Positions 8,453-17,090 of a stretch of 64,000 nt of DNA are shown piece after piece (position 1 is the first letter of the stretch; every line of letters begins with the position of its first letter). The translations under genes were made by a program, and so were the position numbers. The DNA is from Acidimicrobiia bacterium (lineage in GTDB: Bacteria > Actinomycetota > Acidimicrobiia > Acidimicrobiales > SKKL01). The notes under the pieces are model-generated. The model saw only the letters and a list, made by a program, of their open reading frames with translations. It did not search any database and was not told the origin of the DNA. The stretch covers positions 124,001 through 188,000 of the forward strand of contig JBAYRL010000005.1 of assembly GCA_041676705.1 (NCBI GenBank), read 5' to 3'.

Positions 8453-8893
8453 ATGCTTCACGTGCCAATTGTGCGTCTCGACCCCAAGCTTGCACTGCCC
8501 GCCTATGCCCGCGGCGGAGATGCTGGTCTTGACCTGGTCGCTAGTGAAGATGGAGTGGTGGATCGTGGTGGTGGCCGATTACTGGTCGCCACCGGCATGG
8601 CCGTGGCTATACCACCTGGTCACGCCGGTTTTGTGCTGCCTCGGAGTGGCTTAGCGCTGAATCACGGTGTCACGCTTATGAACTCGCCCGGCCTTATCGA
8701 TGCTGGTTATCGAGGTGAGTTGAAAGTGATCTTGTTGAACACCGACTCCCACAATGATTTCGTGGTTAGCCGCGGTGACCGGATCGCCCAACTAGTAGTA
8801 CAAAAAGTTGAAGAAGTTGGGTGGTTACCGGTGGCTAGTTTTGTCGAAGAAACTGAACGCGGTGCCGGTGGTTTCGGCCACAGTGGTCGCTAG
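8453..8893 (+). CDS. dut: dUTP diphosphatase
   Basis: Trimeric dUTPase hydrolysing dUTP to dUMP and pyrophosphate, 146 residues. The five family motifs can be followed: AGLDLVA (1), PRSGLALNHGV (2), GLIDAGYRGELKV (3), RGDRIAQLVV (4) and the C-terminal glycine-rich RGAGGFGHSGR (5). It is divergent from orn with about 54 bases between the starts. Length and motifs are standard; nothing unusual is seen. Confidence 0.97.
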   Translation: MLHVPIVRLDPKLALPAYARGGDAGLDLVASEDGVVDRGGGRLLVATGMAVAIPPGHAGFVLPRSGLALNHGVTLMNSPGLIDAGYRGELKVILLNTDSHNDFVVSRGDRIAQLVVQKVEEVGWLPVASFVEETERGAGGFGHSGR

Positions 8894-8995
8894 AGCACCA
8901 TCAGATAAGTAGCGATAACCAAATCGGCGAGAGCGCCTGAAAAGAGCACCTCAACACCGTCGAATGAAACGCCGTTAAAACGTGAGATCGAGCGT

Positions 8996-10009
8996 TTAAC
9001 GAATGACCAACGCATTGGGTGGGCTGGCCACGCCTTGGCGAAGGTTCAACGGTGCCGAGGTGAAGAACCCCTCATAGGTGCCGGTAGCCGCGCAATCATC
9101 TGCTAGTGCATCCAGCTCGAAAAGTTCACCAATGGGAATGCCCAGAAGCGGCAGAATCCGCTGGTGAATGAACAGCTCCACGCTGGCACCTGGTCGGCCG
9201 CGAATGGCAGCAATTTCATCGGCACTATGTAGGGCACCCGGAGGCCACACCTCAAGTGAAGGGTTGTCGGCTGCCACCGCCGCCACGTGCAGATCCCACA
9301 GCATCTGAGCGGTGCTTTCGTCGGGGTGAAGCCCCGGGTTGGTATGAGATGGGCCCATAGCTTGGCGCTCGTCTTGGCTAAGTTGGCGGTACCACCCCAA
9401 CCAACCGGTACGGATTAATAAAACATCACCTACCTGCGGCTGGGTGCCTTGGCTCTCTAGTGTGGCCAACACCTCTTCGGCGGTAATGGGGTCAGCTTTG
9501 GTGTGATCAATTGGGCGGCCCTGAGCGTCACGCCATAGGGCGACATCGGCCAGAATGGCACGTCCAGCCAAGCCTCGTTCCGCCCATGCGTCTATACCGT
9601 GAAAGCCTTCCGCGGCACCGCTGTACCAGCCATGGAGTGGATGGCGGATATGGCGAAAGCCATCCCACTGCGACGAGCCCTGCGTATTCCACCCGTGCAG
9701 CACGTCATCGTGGCTCGGGCCATCATCACCACCAGTCACCTCGTGGGTAAAGGGTTGACGATTAAAAAGCGGCGGATCGGGCGTGGCCATATCGGCGTTA
9801 AGGGCGAAAACTCTGCCCAGCTTTATGAGCTCGGCCGCGGCCGTGGCGCGCTCGGGGGTTAGCAGGTTCAGACAGCCGAACCGGTCGCCTTCACCCCACA
9901 TTCCCCACGATGAGCCTTGGGGCGCACCATCGACTACCGGAAGCTCAGTGTAGGAAGGCAATATGCTTCGGTCAGAAGCGACCGGCCCCACCTCATCTTG
10001 CCAGCTCAT
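8996..10009 (-). CDS. Cyclase-family (kynurenine formamidase-like) hydrolase
   Basis: Protein of 337 residues from the cyclase/kynurenine formamidase-like superfamily, metal-dependent hydrolases acting on amides or esters. The N-terminal region has WGMWGEGDRFGCLNLLTPERA, and the metal-site region reads SQWDGFRHIRHP, in place of the classical HxGTHxDxPxH. Later conserved elements are GDVLLIRTGWLGWY, HTNPGLHPD and ALHSADEIA. The larger size and this metal motif variant are typical of an actinobacterial subgroup. Substrate is unknown. Its stop is about 100 bases from the convergent dut stop. Confidence 0.78.
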   Translation of the reverse strand: MSWQDEVGPVASDRSILPSYTELPVVDGAPQGSSWGMWGEGDRFGCLNLLTPERATAAAELIKLGRVFALNADMATPDPPLFNRQPFTHEVTGGDDGPSHDDVLHGWNTQGSSQWDGFRHIRHPLHGWYSGAAEGFHGIDAWAERGLAGRAILADVALWRDAQGRPIDHTKADPITAEEVLATLESQGTQPQVGDVLLIRTGWLGWYRQLSQDERQAMGPSHTNPGLHPDESTAQMLWDLHVAAVAADNPSLEVWPPGALHSADEIAAIRGRPGASVELFIHQRILPLLGIPIGELFELDALADDCAATGTYEGFFTSAPLNLRQGVASPPNALVIR

Positions 10010-10065
10010 TGGTTGTGCCCCCTTAAAGTCGTTGTAGCGATAGGTTTGACTCTACGCTAGGAAAC

Positions 10066-10491
10066 ATGAGCGTGCCGTCGGACACCAGCGATGAAGTTCG
10101 TTTGGCCATTCCCGCGCATCACGAATACGGGCGGATTGCACGCATTGCTACGGCAACCTTGGCCCTACGTTTAGGGTTTTCCTACCGCGAAGTTCAAGAT
10201 TTGCGCTTGGCTGTCGATGAGACACTTATTCTGCTGCTCGGCCAAGACGAACCATGGCCCGCGGTAGAAGCCAAGAAGAACACAGACGCGGGCCGGGTCG
10301 AGATTCGATTTGTGGTGACACATCACAAAATTCAGATTCGATTGGCCGCCGATTTCGCCACTCATATGACTGCGGAATCCAAAGAACGGTATGCCATGTT
10401 TATGGCCGATTTGGTCGACGAGTGGTACCTGAGTGACGACGAACGGTCATTAAGGCTGCATAAAGTACACGACGCTAGCGGGGTCGATTAG
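10066..10491 (+). CDS. RsbW-like anti-sigma factor / serine kinase (HATPase_c fold)
   Basis: Small protein of 141 residues with the RsbW-type arrangement: an N-terminal IPAHHEYGRIARIATATLALRLGFS stretch in pieces, then the N-box-like VQDLRLAVDETLILLL, in which the Glu/Asn position binds Mg-ATP in GHKL ATPases. The later G-boxes are weak. Such proteins bind a sigma-B/F-type factor and can phosphorylate an antagonist; neither partner is encoded nearby. Three bases separate it from the oligopeptidase gene, so they may be co-transcribed. Confidence 0.72.
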   Translation: MSVPSDTSDEVRLAIPAHHEYGRIARIATATLALRLGFSYREVQDLRLAVDETLILLLGQDEPWPAVEAKKNTDAGRVEIRFVVTHHKIQIRLAADFATHMTAESKERYAMFMADLVDEWYLSDDERSLRLHKVHDASGVD

Positions 10492-10494
10492 CGT

Positions 10495-12624
10495 TTGAGC
10501 GTGAGCAACATGCACGTTCCCCCGAGGCCCAAAAAACTACCCAGTGAACGCCTGTTTCATGGCGATAAATTTATTGACGATTACGCCTGGCTGCGCGATA
10601 AAGCAAATAGCGAAGTAATTGAGCATCTGCAGGCCGAAAACTCATACACCGCCGACATGATGGCTCACACGGTCGAGCTGCAAAACAAGCTCTTTCAGGA
10701 GATAAAAGGTCGAGTTTTAGAAACCGACCTTTCGGTACCACTGCGTTTTGGGCCCTGGTGGTACTTCGGCCGAACCACCGAAGGTGAACAATATCGACTC
10801 CACTGCCGGGTCCCAGCCGAAGGCGGCATGCTGCGAATCTCCGATGTGCCTCCCAAGATAGAAGCTGGGGTACGAGCGCTTGATGAAGAGATACTGCTAG
10901 ATGAAAACCTACTAGCGGGAGATTCGGAATACTTCGCGTTGGGGGCCTTCGAGCTGAGTATCGATCATCGCTTCTTGGCTTATGCCACTGACCATGATGG
11001 ATCGGAGCGCTACACGCTACGGGTGCGTGATTTGGCAACCGGTGTCGATTTGGATGACGTTATTCCTGAGGTCACCTACGGAGTTGCCTGGTCGGACGCG
11101 GCTGATTACCTCTTCTATGTGAAAGCTGACGAGGCCGAACGGCCCTATCAACTTTGGCGTCACCGCATAGGCACCGGAAGCGATGTTGACGAATGTGTCT
11201 ACACCGAAGAAGACGAGCATTTTTTCTTGTCTATAGAGCGGTCTAAAGATGATTGCTATTTAGTGATGCACCTCGGATCTAAGACCACCGATGAAGTCTG
11301 GATTCTGCCTGCTGACGATCCCACGGCTTCATTCGAGGTGGTTCAGCCTCGCGAGGCCGGTGTTGAGTATTCGGTGGAACATCAAGGCGATCGGTTCCTC
11401 ATTTTGACCAATGCCGACGGTGCCGAAAACTTCAAGCTCATGACGACACCGGATGATGAACCCGGACGACGTTTTTGGAGCGAACTTATTCCACACGATC
11501 CTGAGGTGAAGCTCACGGCGCTAGAGCCTTTCTCTCATCACCTGGTTCTGCATGAACGACGTGACGGCCTGTCGGCACTTCGGGTGCTTGGTTTAGATAA
11601 CGGTGCCGATTACTACCTTGAACAACCAGAACAAGTGAGCACTGTTTATGCTGGTGGCAACGCCGAATACGACACTTCCGTGTTGCGTTACGGCTACACG
11701 TCGTTGGTCACGCCTTCATCCATTTTCGATGTCGACTTGGGTAGCGGCCAACGAGAATTGCGTAAACAACAGCCAGTTTTGGGTAATTACAACGCCGCTG
11801 ACTACGTGACGCAACGGTTGTGGGCGTTGGCTGATGATGGCACCGAAATACCAATATCGGTGGTAGCTCGCGCCGATCGCGACTTGAGCGAGGCTGGGCC
11901 GGTTCTGCTCTATGGCTACGGCTCGTATGAAATACCCATCGACCCCAGCTTTTCTTCGGCTCGGCTGAGCTTATTAGACCGGGGTTTCGTCTTTGCTATT
12001 GCCCATATTCGCGGCGGCGGTGAAATGGGTCGTCGCTGGTATTTGGAAGGTAAAGAACTAAACAAGCGCAACACCTTCACCGATTTTGTGGCTTGTGCAA
12101 AGCACTTGATCAACCTGGGCATGACCGACCCCGCGCATCTCGCCATTAGAGGAGGGTCAGCTGGTGGGCTGTTAATGGGTGCCGTTTTGAATCTGGCCCC
12201 AGAGCTTTTTGGTGCGGTTGTGGCAGAAGTTCCATTTGTGGATGCGTTAAACACCATTTTGGATCCGTCGTTACCTCTAACGGTCACCGAATGGGAGGAG
12301 TGGGGCAACCCATTGGCGGATGCGGAGGTGTATGAATATATGAAGAGCTATTCGCCGTATGAGAATGTGGTGGATTCTCGTCTGCCAGCAGTTTTAGTAA
12401 CGGCGGGGCTTAATGACCCTCGGGTTTCTTATTGGGAACCAGCAAAGTGGGTGGCCAAGCTGCGTGAACACAACCAGGGTAGCGGCCGAATCTTGTTGAA
12501 AACCGAGATGGGGGCGGGTCACCAAGGCCCATCAGGTCGTTATGATGCCTGGCGAGACGAAGCGCTGGTGTTCGCGTTTCTGATCGACACGGTTGGCACA
12601 CCGGAAATTGCGAGCACCACCTAA
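10495..12624 (+). CDS. ptrB: S9 family serine peptidase, oligopeptidase B-like
   Basis: Prolyl-oligopeptidase-family enzyme of about 709 residues with an N-terminal beta-propeller and C-terminal alpha/beta hydrolase domain. The nucleophile motif is RGGSAGG (Ser555 when counted from 10495); the acid is in TAGLNDPRV and the histidine in GAGHQGPSGR. HIRGGGEMGRRWY and the Glu-rich region near FVDAL are typical of oligopeptidase B, which cleaves short peptides after basic residues in the cytoplasm. The start is uncertain among TTG 10495, GTG 10501 and ATG 10510; no strong ribosome site distinguishes them. Confidence 0.88.
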   Translation: MSVSNMHVPPRPKKLPSERLFHGDKFIDDYAWLRDKANSEVIEHLQAENSYTADMMAHTVELQNKLFQEIKGRVLETDLSVPLRFGPWWYFGRTTEGEQYRLHCRVPAEGGMLRISDVPPKIEAGVRALDEEILLDENLLAGDSEYFALGAFELSIDHRFLAYATDHDGSERYTLRVRDLATGVDLDDVIPEVTYGVAWSDAADYLFYVKADEAERPYQLWRHRIGTGSDVDECVYTEEDEHFFLSIERSKDDCYLVMHLGSKTTDEVWILPADDPTASFEVVQPREAGVEYSVEHQGDRFLILTNADGAENFKLMTTPDDEPGRRFWSELIPHDPEVKLTALEPFSHHLVLHERRDGLSALRVLGLDNGADYYLEQPEQVSTVYAGGNAEYDTSVLRYGYTSLVTPSSIFDVDLGSGQRELRKQQPVLGNYNAADYVTQRLWALADDGTEIPISVVARADRDLSEAGPVLLYGYGSYEIPIDPSFSSARLSLLDRGFVFAIAHIRGGGEMGRRWYLEGKELNKRNTFTDFVACAKHLINLGMTDPAHLAIRGGSAGGLLMGAVLNLAPELFGAVVAEVPFVDALNTILDPSLPLTVTEWEEWGNPLADAEVYEYMKSYSPYENVVDSRLPAVLVTAGLNDPRVSYWEPAKWVAKLREHNQGSGRILLKTEMGAGHQGPSGRYDAWRDEALVFAFLIDTVGTPEIASTT

Positions 12625-12650
12625 AACTTTTTGCTTGATGACTTTTCTTC

Positions 12651-12670
12651 CCTACCTACCGGTAGGTAGG
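12651..12670. promoter_or_regulatory. Perfect 20-bp palindrome upstream of the desaturase gene (operator candidate)
   Basis: CCTACCTACCGGTAGGTAGG is a perfect 20-bp inverted repeat ending eight bases before the desaturase ATG, so a bound protein would cover the ribosome site region and likely the promoter. The TACC/GGTA half-sites resemble TetR-family operators. A TetR gene lies 3.6 kb away at 16274-16978 and its own upstream region has TACCGG-N9-CCGGTA; whether they are linked is not shown. Confidence 0.6.
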
Positions 12671-12678
12671 CTAGCTAA

Positions 12679-13599
12679 ATGGAAGATTCAGCCCTCTTGG
12701 CCGAACTCGCTCATGTGGCCGAAGCCAATCTTGAGCGCCACATCACCGCATCTAAGCCGTGGTATCCCCACACCTTGGTGCCGTGGAGTCGCGGGCGTGA
12801 TTTTGAGGCTGATTATGAATGGCACCCTGAAGAAGCCATGGTGCCAGCACCGGTGCGTGCAGCCATGTACGTGAACTTGCTGACCGAAGACAACCTGCCC
12901 TATTACTTCCGTGACATTCACCGTATGTATGGATATGGCGATGGGGCGTGGGCGGAATGGACCCGACGCTGGACAGCCGAAGAAGGACGTCACGCCATGG
13001 TGATCCGTGACTACCTGACCGTAACGCGATCCATTGACCCGGTGTGGCTCGAAGAAGGTCGTATGGCGCAAGTGCAAAGTGGCCAAGTGCCCGAGCCGCC
13101 TACCGCGAAACACGGCTTTGCGTATCTGTCTCTACAAGAATTAGCCACCCGAATTGCGCATCGCAACACCGGAAAAATGATCGACGATCGAGCTGGATAC
13201 GAAGTAATGGCTCGAGTAGCTAGCGATGAAAATCACCATTTTCTGTTTTATCGCGACATGGCCAAAGCGGCACTAGAAGTTGACCCTAATGGCATGATGG
13301 CAGCCATTGCCGATGAGGTGTCCGGCTTTGCCATGCCAGGTACGGGCATTCCTAACTTTTCCGAGCATTCAAAGGCCATTGCGCAAGCCGAAATCTACGA
13401 TTTAGTTCAGCATTATGAACAGATTTTGGTGCCGGTGGTGCTGCGTCATTGGGATATCGAAAACTTGACCGGGTTGGATGCGACTGGTGAAGAAGCGCGC
13501 GCCAAAGCAATCAAGTACATCTCGAAAGTTGAACGAGCAGCTAAGCGGCTAAAAAGTCGTAGGGCCGAAAAAGTCGCCCAAGTTGAAAGCTTGATGTAA
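12679..13599 (+). CDS. desA: Acyl-ACP desaturase (stearoyl-ACP delta-9 type)
   Basis: Soluble ferritin-like di-iron desaturase, 306 residues, which introduces a double bond into ACP-bound fatty acids with ferredoxin as reductant. The di-iron ligand motifs EExxH are visible as AEEGRH and SDENHH, with the first helix ligand in LLTEDNLPYY. MDR-type enzymes of mycobacteria (DesA1/DesA2) have the same plan. It starts 54 bases after the oligopeptidase stop but has its own candidate operator, suggesting separate control. The C-terminus is basic and coiled-coil-like (KVERAAKRLKSRRAEK). Confidence 0.9.
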   Translation: MEDSALLAELAHVAEANLERHITASKPWYPHTLVPWSRGRDFEADYEWHPEEAMVPAPVRAAMYVNLLTEDNLPYYFRDIHRMYGYGDGAWAEWTRRWTAEEGRHAMVIRDYLTVTRSIDPVWLEEGRMAQVQSGQVPEPPTAKHGFAYLSLQELATRIAHRNTGKMIDDRAGYEVMARVASDENHHFLFYRDMAKAALEVDPNGMMAAIADEVSGFAMPGTGIPNFSEHSKAIAQAEIYDLVQHYEQILVPVVLRHWDIENLTGLDATGEEARAKAIKYISKVERAAKRLKSRRAEKVAQVESLM

Positions 13600-13663
13600 G
13601 ATACAGCTACAAATTATATGGCGAAAAGAATTTGTACGGATTAGACGCGTATCGTAGTACGAT

Positions 13664-13761
13664 CTACTAAGACGCCGGACCCGCCACCGGCGCGCCAAAG
13701 CAGGCCATTTGGCCGCTTGGCGGTGTGAGGCCCCTACCCACCAGGGGCCTCACATGTTTTT
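13664..13761 (+). ncRNA. Candidate small structured RNA downstream of desA
   Basis: Three consecutive hairpins fill this stretch with no reading frame. Hairpin 1: CGCCGG/CCGGCG (13673-13678 with 13687-13692) with loop ACCCGCCA. Hairpin 2: CGCCAA/TTGGCG (13693-13698 with 13717-13722) continuing through GC/GC and GGCC/GGCC with loop ATTT. Hairpin 3 is the terminator at 13724-13761. A possible promoter lies upstream, TTGTAC (13632-13637) 17 bases before TAGTAC (13655-13660), overlapping the inverted repeat ATCGT-AGT-ACGAT (13651-13663). The C-containing loops recall actinobacterial 6C RNA, but the C-runs are too short to claim it. It may instead be an elaborate desA 3' UTR. Confidence 0.45.
13724..13761 (+). 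terminator. Rho-independent terminator after desA
   Basis: A perfect 12-bp stem, TGTGAGGCCCCT pairing with AGGGGCCTCACA, with loop ACCCACC, followed by TGTTTTT. It lies 125 bases after the desA stop and before the convergent amidohydrolase, so it ends either the desA message or the candidate small RNA. Confidence 0.85.
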
Positions 13762-13805
13762 GGCATTATAAGCTCGCCCCAAGCCGCTTGGGCAAGAGCG
13801 GTCGC

Positions 13806-15533
13806 TTAGGCAGGAGCGCTTTGGGCACCGCGCACCAATTCACCCGGTAGGGCGCCGGTGTGTTCACCATTGTGGAAAGTTTCCACACCTTTGAGAAACG
13901 TGTGTAGGTAGCCTGTCGAGCGCTGTAACATCCGCCGACCCCCAGCGGGTAGATCATGCACCACACGGGGGCGGCGCACGCCCAGGTTTTCAAAATCAAT
14001 GATATTAATGTCGGCTCGGTATCCCGGGGCGAGAACCCCTCGGTCTAACAAGCCCACGGTGGCCGCGGTATCACGACATTGCCTTTGAATCAGGTACGGC
14101 AGCTCGAATCGACCCTCCGGCCGGTCACGGCCCCACCAACTAAGCAGAGTGGTAGGGAAACTACCGTCGCAAATGGTGCCAACATGGGCACCACCGTCAC
14201 CCAAGCCTGGTACAGCGTGTGGGTGTGCCAACATTTCACGAACTGCATCTAGGTTGCCCCAGGCATAGTTCAGAAACGTTACGTAGAACATGGCTTTGCC
14301 CCTACCGGCTGCCAACAAATCGTAGGCGTAAGCGGCGGGGTCAACACCAGCTGCTTTGGCCCGCGCCCCAATTGAGTGGTTAGGGCCGGGTTCGTAGTTG
14401 GGTGGGTCGCCTAGTTCGTACATCCGCTCAAAACGACCTATCAACTGCCCACCGATACGGGCCTTGGCGGCCTCAACGTCTTCGTGAGCCAACACCGCGC
14501 TGCGGAACTCTTCCGATTTCATGAGTTCCGCCACCTGGGCAGCTGATTTACCAGCGGCGCGCTCCATGAATATGGGGTTGGTTAAGAACGGATGCAGCGT
14601 GTTGTCCAAGCCCAAAACCAAACCCACCGGTCGGGGTGCAACTTGGGCACGCATGGGCAAACCAAGATCATTTGACTCACTGATGAACGCCAGTGTTTCA
14701 CGGAATCGTTCGGGGTCATTAGGTGCCTGAACAACCGTCATAGACAAGGGTCGACCACTGGCTTCGACCATGGCGCGCAACATTGGAAACTCGTCGGGTT
14801 CACGAGGAAAGTCGCTCACCAGTTGTAGAACGCCGCGGCCAGTCTGTCCAATGGCTCTGGCTATGCCCACTAGTTCGTCTTCGCCTGCGGTCAAAGTTGG
14901 GGTGAGATCGCCACTGGCGCTTTTATGGTTGAGCGTTCTTGAGGTGGAGAAGCCTAAAGCCCCGGCCATGATGCCTTCGGCGGCTAGGCGTGCCATTTCG
15001 CGAATGTCGTCTGCGGTGGCCGCTTCCCTCGCCGCACCGCGCTCGCCCATCACGTGCAGGCGAAGCGCCCCATGCGGCACCTGAGCCGCAAAGTCAATGT
15101 CATGCGGAATTCTCTCCAGGGCATCCAGAAACTCGGGCATCGAGTTCCAATCCCATTTCAAACCTTCCTGCAGTGCCACACCCGGAATATCTTCCACGCC
15201 TTCCATCAGGTCGATAAGGCGGTCGTGGTCGGAGTCATGGACGGGAGCGAAACCTACCCCACAGTTACCCATAACCACCGTCGTCACACCGTGATCCGAA
15301 GAAGGATCGAGCCGTGATGACCAGGTGGCCTGGCCATCGTAGTGAGCATGAATGTCCACAAAACCCGGTGCCACGATGGCCCCATCGGCATTAATTTCTT
15401 GGGTGCCGGTCCCGGTAATTTTACCGACGTCTGCGATCACACCGTCTTTGACAGCAACGTCGGCGCCACGTTCTTTTGCGCCGGTGCCATCAATTACCAA
15501 GCCGTTTCTAATTACTAGGTCATACGTCGCCAT
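13806..15533 (-). CDS. N-acyl-D-amino-acid deacylase-like amidohydrolase
   Basis: Amidohydrolase-superfamily enzyme of 575 residues. The N-terminal DLVIRNGLVIDGTG and the first metal motif GFVDIHAHYDGQ are diagnostic of the D-aminoacylase/N-acyl-D-glutamate deacylase group; TTVVMGNCGVGFAP supplies the conserved Cys, and GDGGAHVGTICDGSFPT with RGVLAPGYRADINIID are the C-terminal family blocks. These Zn enzymes cleave N-acyl or related cyclic amides; the substrate here is not evident. It stands alone on the minus strand between the desA terminator and the DUF4031 gene. Confidence 0.85.
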   Translation of the reverse strand: MATYDLVIRNGLVIDGTGAKERGADVAVKDGVIADVGKITGTGTQEINADGAIVAPGFVDIHAHYDGQATWSSRLDPSSDHGVTTVVMGNCGVGFAPVHDSDHDRLIDLMEGVEDIPGVALQEGLKWDWNSMPEFLDALERIPHDIDFAAQVPHGALRLHVMGERGAAREAATADDIREMARLAAEGIMAGALGFSTSRTLNHKSASGDLTPTLTAGEDELVGIARAIGQTGRGVLQLVSDFPREPDEFPMLRAMVEASGRPLSMTVVQAPNDPERFRETLAFISESNDLGLPMRAQVAPRPVGLVLGLDNTLHPFLTNPIFMERAAGKSAAQVAELMKSEEFRSAVLAHEDVEAAKARIGGQLIGRFERMYELGDPPNYEPGPNHSIGARAKAAGVDPAAYAYDLLAAGRGKAMFYVTFLNYAWGNLDAVREMLAHPHAVPGLGDGGAHVGTICDGSFPTTLLSWWGRDRPEGRFELPYLIQRQCRDTAATVGLLDRGVLAPGYRADINIIDFENLGVRRPRVVHDLPAGGRRMLQRSTGYLHTFLKGVETFHNGEHTGALPGELVRGAQSAPA

Positions 15534-15659
15534 AGTGGCCCTTCCGGTTCATAGGCGTGCCCTTAATGGACTTTCACCCTAGCCGATGTGACTTGGGTAA
15601 CAGCTCCAGTGTTACGGCGGCGGTGTGGCTTCTTGTGTGCACACGGTATAGATAGAGAT

Positions 15660-16277
15660 ATGACAGTGCTGGTTGACGAAGCGATTTGGCCTTGGCGTGG
15701 ACTGCGGTGGGCCCACCTCGTTTCGGACGAGAGCTACGACGAACTCCATCACCTGGCGCATCAAATTGGGATGCCATATCGGGCCTTTCAAGGTGACCAT
15801 TACGATGTGCACGAGGATTTACGTCTGGCGGCCATTGAAGCTGGTGCGGTGCCCACGCCGTCTCGAGCCCTGCTTAGGGCCCTGAAGTCGGCCGGGCTTC
15901 GCCGCCGCGGACCGCTAGATGCTTGGCAATGGCATTGGTGGCGACCACTAGAGCGTGAATTCGACACCGAGCAAATATCAAACTGGCTAAGCAAACCTGA
16001 AGAGCCATCTTTTTTCAAAATGCCCTTGCCCCTTGAAGCTCCACAACACCTTGGTGAGCTGGTAGCGCAGTTGCCTAATTCATCAATGCCAGCTGGCATT
16101 CTGCTGGGAGTTGGTCAGCGTCGCAGCGAGGTGATTTTTGGTGTTCACAGCGAAGATCGCCTGAATGCTACAAAAGGTGCGCTCCGGCGTTATAACGACG
16201 AGGTTTCTCTCCACTATGCCAGTGGAGAACGGGGCACCTTTATTGAACTGTTGCGGGTTTCAGCTCGGGCTATTTAA
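15660..16277 (+). CDS. DUF4031 domain protein
   Basis: Protein of 205 residues. The N-terminal ~80 residues match the DUF4031 family pattern: TVLVDEAIWPWRGLRWAHLVSD, then ELHHLAHQIGMP and FQGDHYDVHEDLRLAAIEAGA. The C-terminal half (from about residue 95) has no recognisable domain. DUF4031 has no established function; the compact D/H-rich sequence suggests a metal or nucleotide site but this is conjecture. I start at the ATG 15660 where the family begins; an open frame reaches back to 15588. The upstream region has the palindrome GTGTGCACAC at 15635-15644. The stop overlaps the convergent TetR gene by four bases. Confidence 0.75.
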   Translation: MTVLVDEAIWPWRGLRWAHLVSDESYDELHHLAHQIGMPYRAFQGDHYDVHEDLRLAAIEAGAVPTPSRALLRALKSAGLRRRGPLDAWQWHWWRPLEREFDTEQISNWLSKPEEPSFFKMPLPLEAPQHLGELVAQLPNSSMPAGILLGVGQRRSEVIFGVHSEDRLNATKGALRRYNDEVSLHYASGERGTFIELLRVSARAI

Positions 16278-16978
16278 CGGCGGTCGGCGTCGATGCCGAC
16301 CAAAATGCAATCGAGCATATAAGTGAAATGCTCATCGGCCGAAAGTTCACCCACATACATGGCAACTCGACCCACATCGACATGGTGATGCAGCTCTGGC
16401 ATCTCGGCCTTCATGTCTTCGGTCAGCTCTTCCACGTTCCAAGCATTGGAAGAATGCGTGTCGAGCAGCCCCATGCGTTCTTCCTGGTCGCATCGCGCCA
16501 ACACGAAGTTCACTAGTCCAGCAAAGGCACGGGCTGCTTGGCGTTCATCCAGCCCGGCTTCAATCATTACACTGGTGGCATCGTCAATGATTCGCCACGA
16601 CAGAGTTGGCGGCGCATTTTGATGCATCAAATAACCCGCCACGCCTGGGAATCGGTGAAGTTCGTCTCGCCATTCCAGAGCGTAGCTACGAATCTGTTCC
16701 GTCCAAGGTCGACCATCACGCGCAATCTGCAAATGGCGCCCCACCTGATTGACCACTAAATCTAACAGGTCACTTTTATTAGGCACATGGTGATATAGCG
16801 CCATTGGGGTCACCCCAATACGATCCGCCAATCGTCGCATGGTTACCGCTGCGAGACCTTCGGCCGATACGAGCTCTAAAGCCGTATTAACTATTTCTTC
16901 TCGACTGAGGGCGCTACGCCTTGCCTCGGCCGAGTCATCGTTAAGATCGTTGGTTTCCTGCGTGCTGGTGTTAGCCAC
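16274..16978 (-). CDS. TetR family transcriptional regulator
   Basis: Regulator of 234 residues. The N-terminal helix-turn-helix is clear: REEIVNTALELVSAEGLAAVTMRRLADRIGVTPMALYHHVPNKSDLLDLVV (residues ~26-76, quoted only to identify the block in parts). The C-terminal ligand domain is of the TetR_C-type seen in actinobacterial regulators. About 18 unstructured residues precede the HTH. It is divergent from an esterase gene, with two inverted repeats in the 112-base gap, consistent with autoregulation and control of the esterase. The effector is unknown. Confidence 0.88.
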   Translation of the reverse strand: MANTSTQETNDLNDDSAEARRSALSREEIVNTALELVSAEGLAAVTMRRLADRIGVTPMALYHHVPNKSDLLDLVVNQVGRHLQIARDGRPWTEQIRSYALEWRDELHRFPGVAGYLMHQNAPPTLSWRIIDDATSVMIEAGLDERQAARAFAGLVNFVLARCDQEERMGLLDTHSSNAWNVEELTEDMKAEMPELHHHVDVGRVAMYVGELSADEHFTYMLDCILVGIDADRR

Positions 16979-16988
16979 ACTTCAAACC

Positions 16989-17050
16989 TACCGGGTTCCA
17001 CTGCCGGTACAGAAATGCCGCTGCGAAACGTCATACCAGGCCAAGTATGA
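16989..17050. promoter_or_regulatory. Two inverted repeats between the divergent TetR and esterase genes
   Basis: TACCGG-N9-CCGGTA occupies 16989-17009 and TCATAC-N8-GTATGA occupies 17031-17050. Either could be a TetR operator; the first is next to the TetR start and the second is 40 bases before the esterase start. Placement between divergent regulator and target is typical, but no promoter elements are clear enough to assign. Confidence 0.4.
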
Positions 17051-17090
17051 CTAAATTGCACACAAAGCTCTAGAGGGGGATTACCTAACC

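Noticed and set aside
13664..13761. Calling the post-desA element a 6C RNA
   Set aside because: The loops contain runs of only three Cs, not six or more, so the defining feature is missing.
15635..15644. GTGTGCACAC palindrome before the DUF4031 gene as an operator
   Set aside because: A 10-base symmetric site is too short to stand on its own, and no regulator is linked to it.
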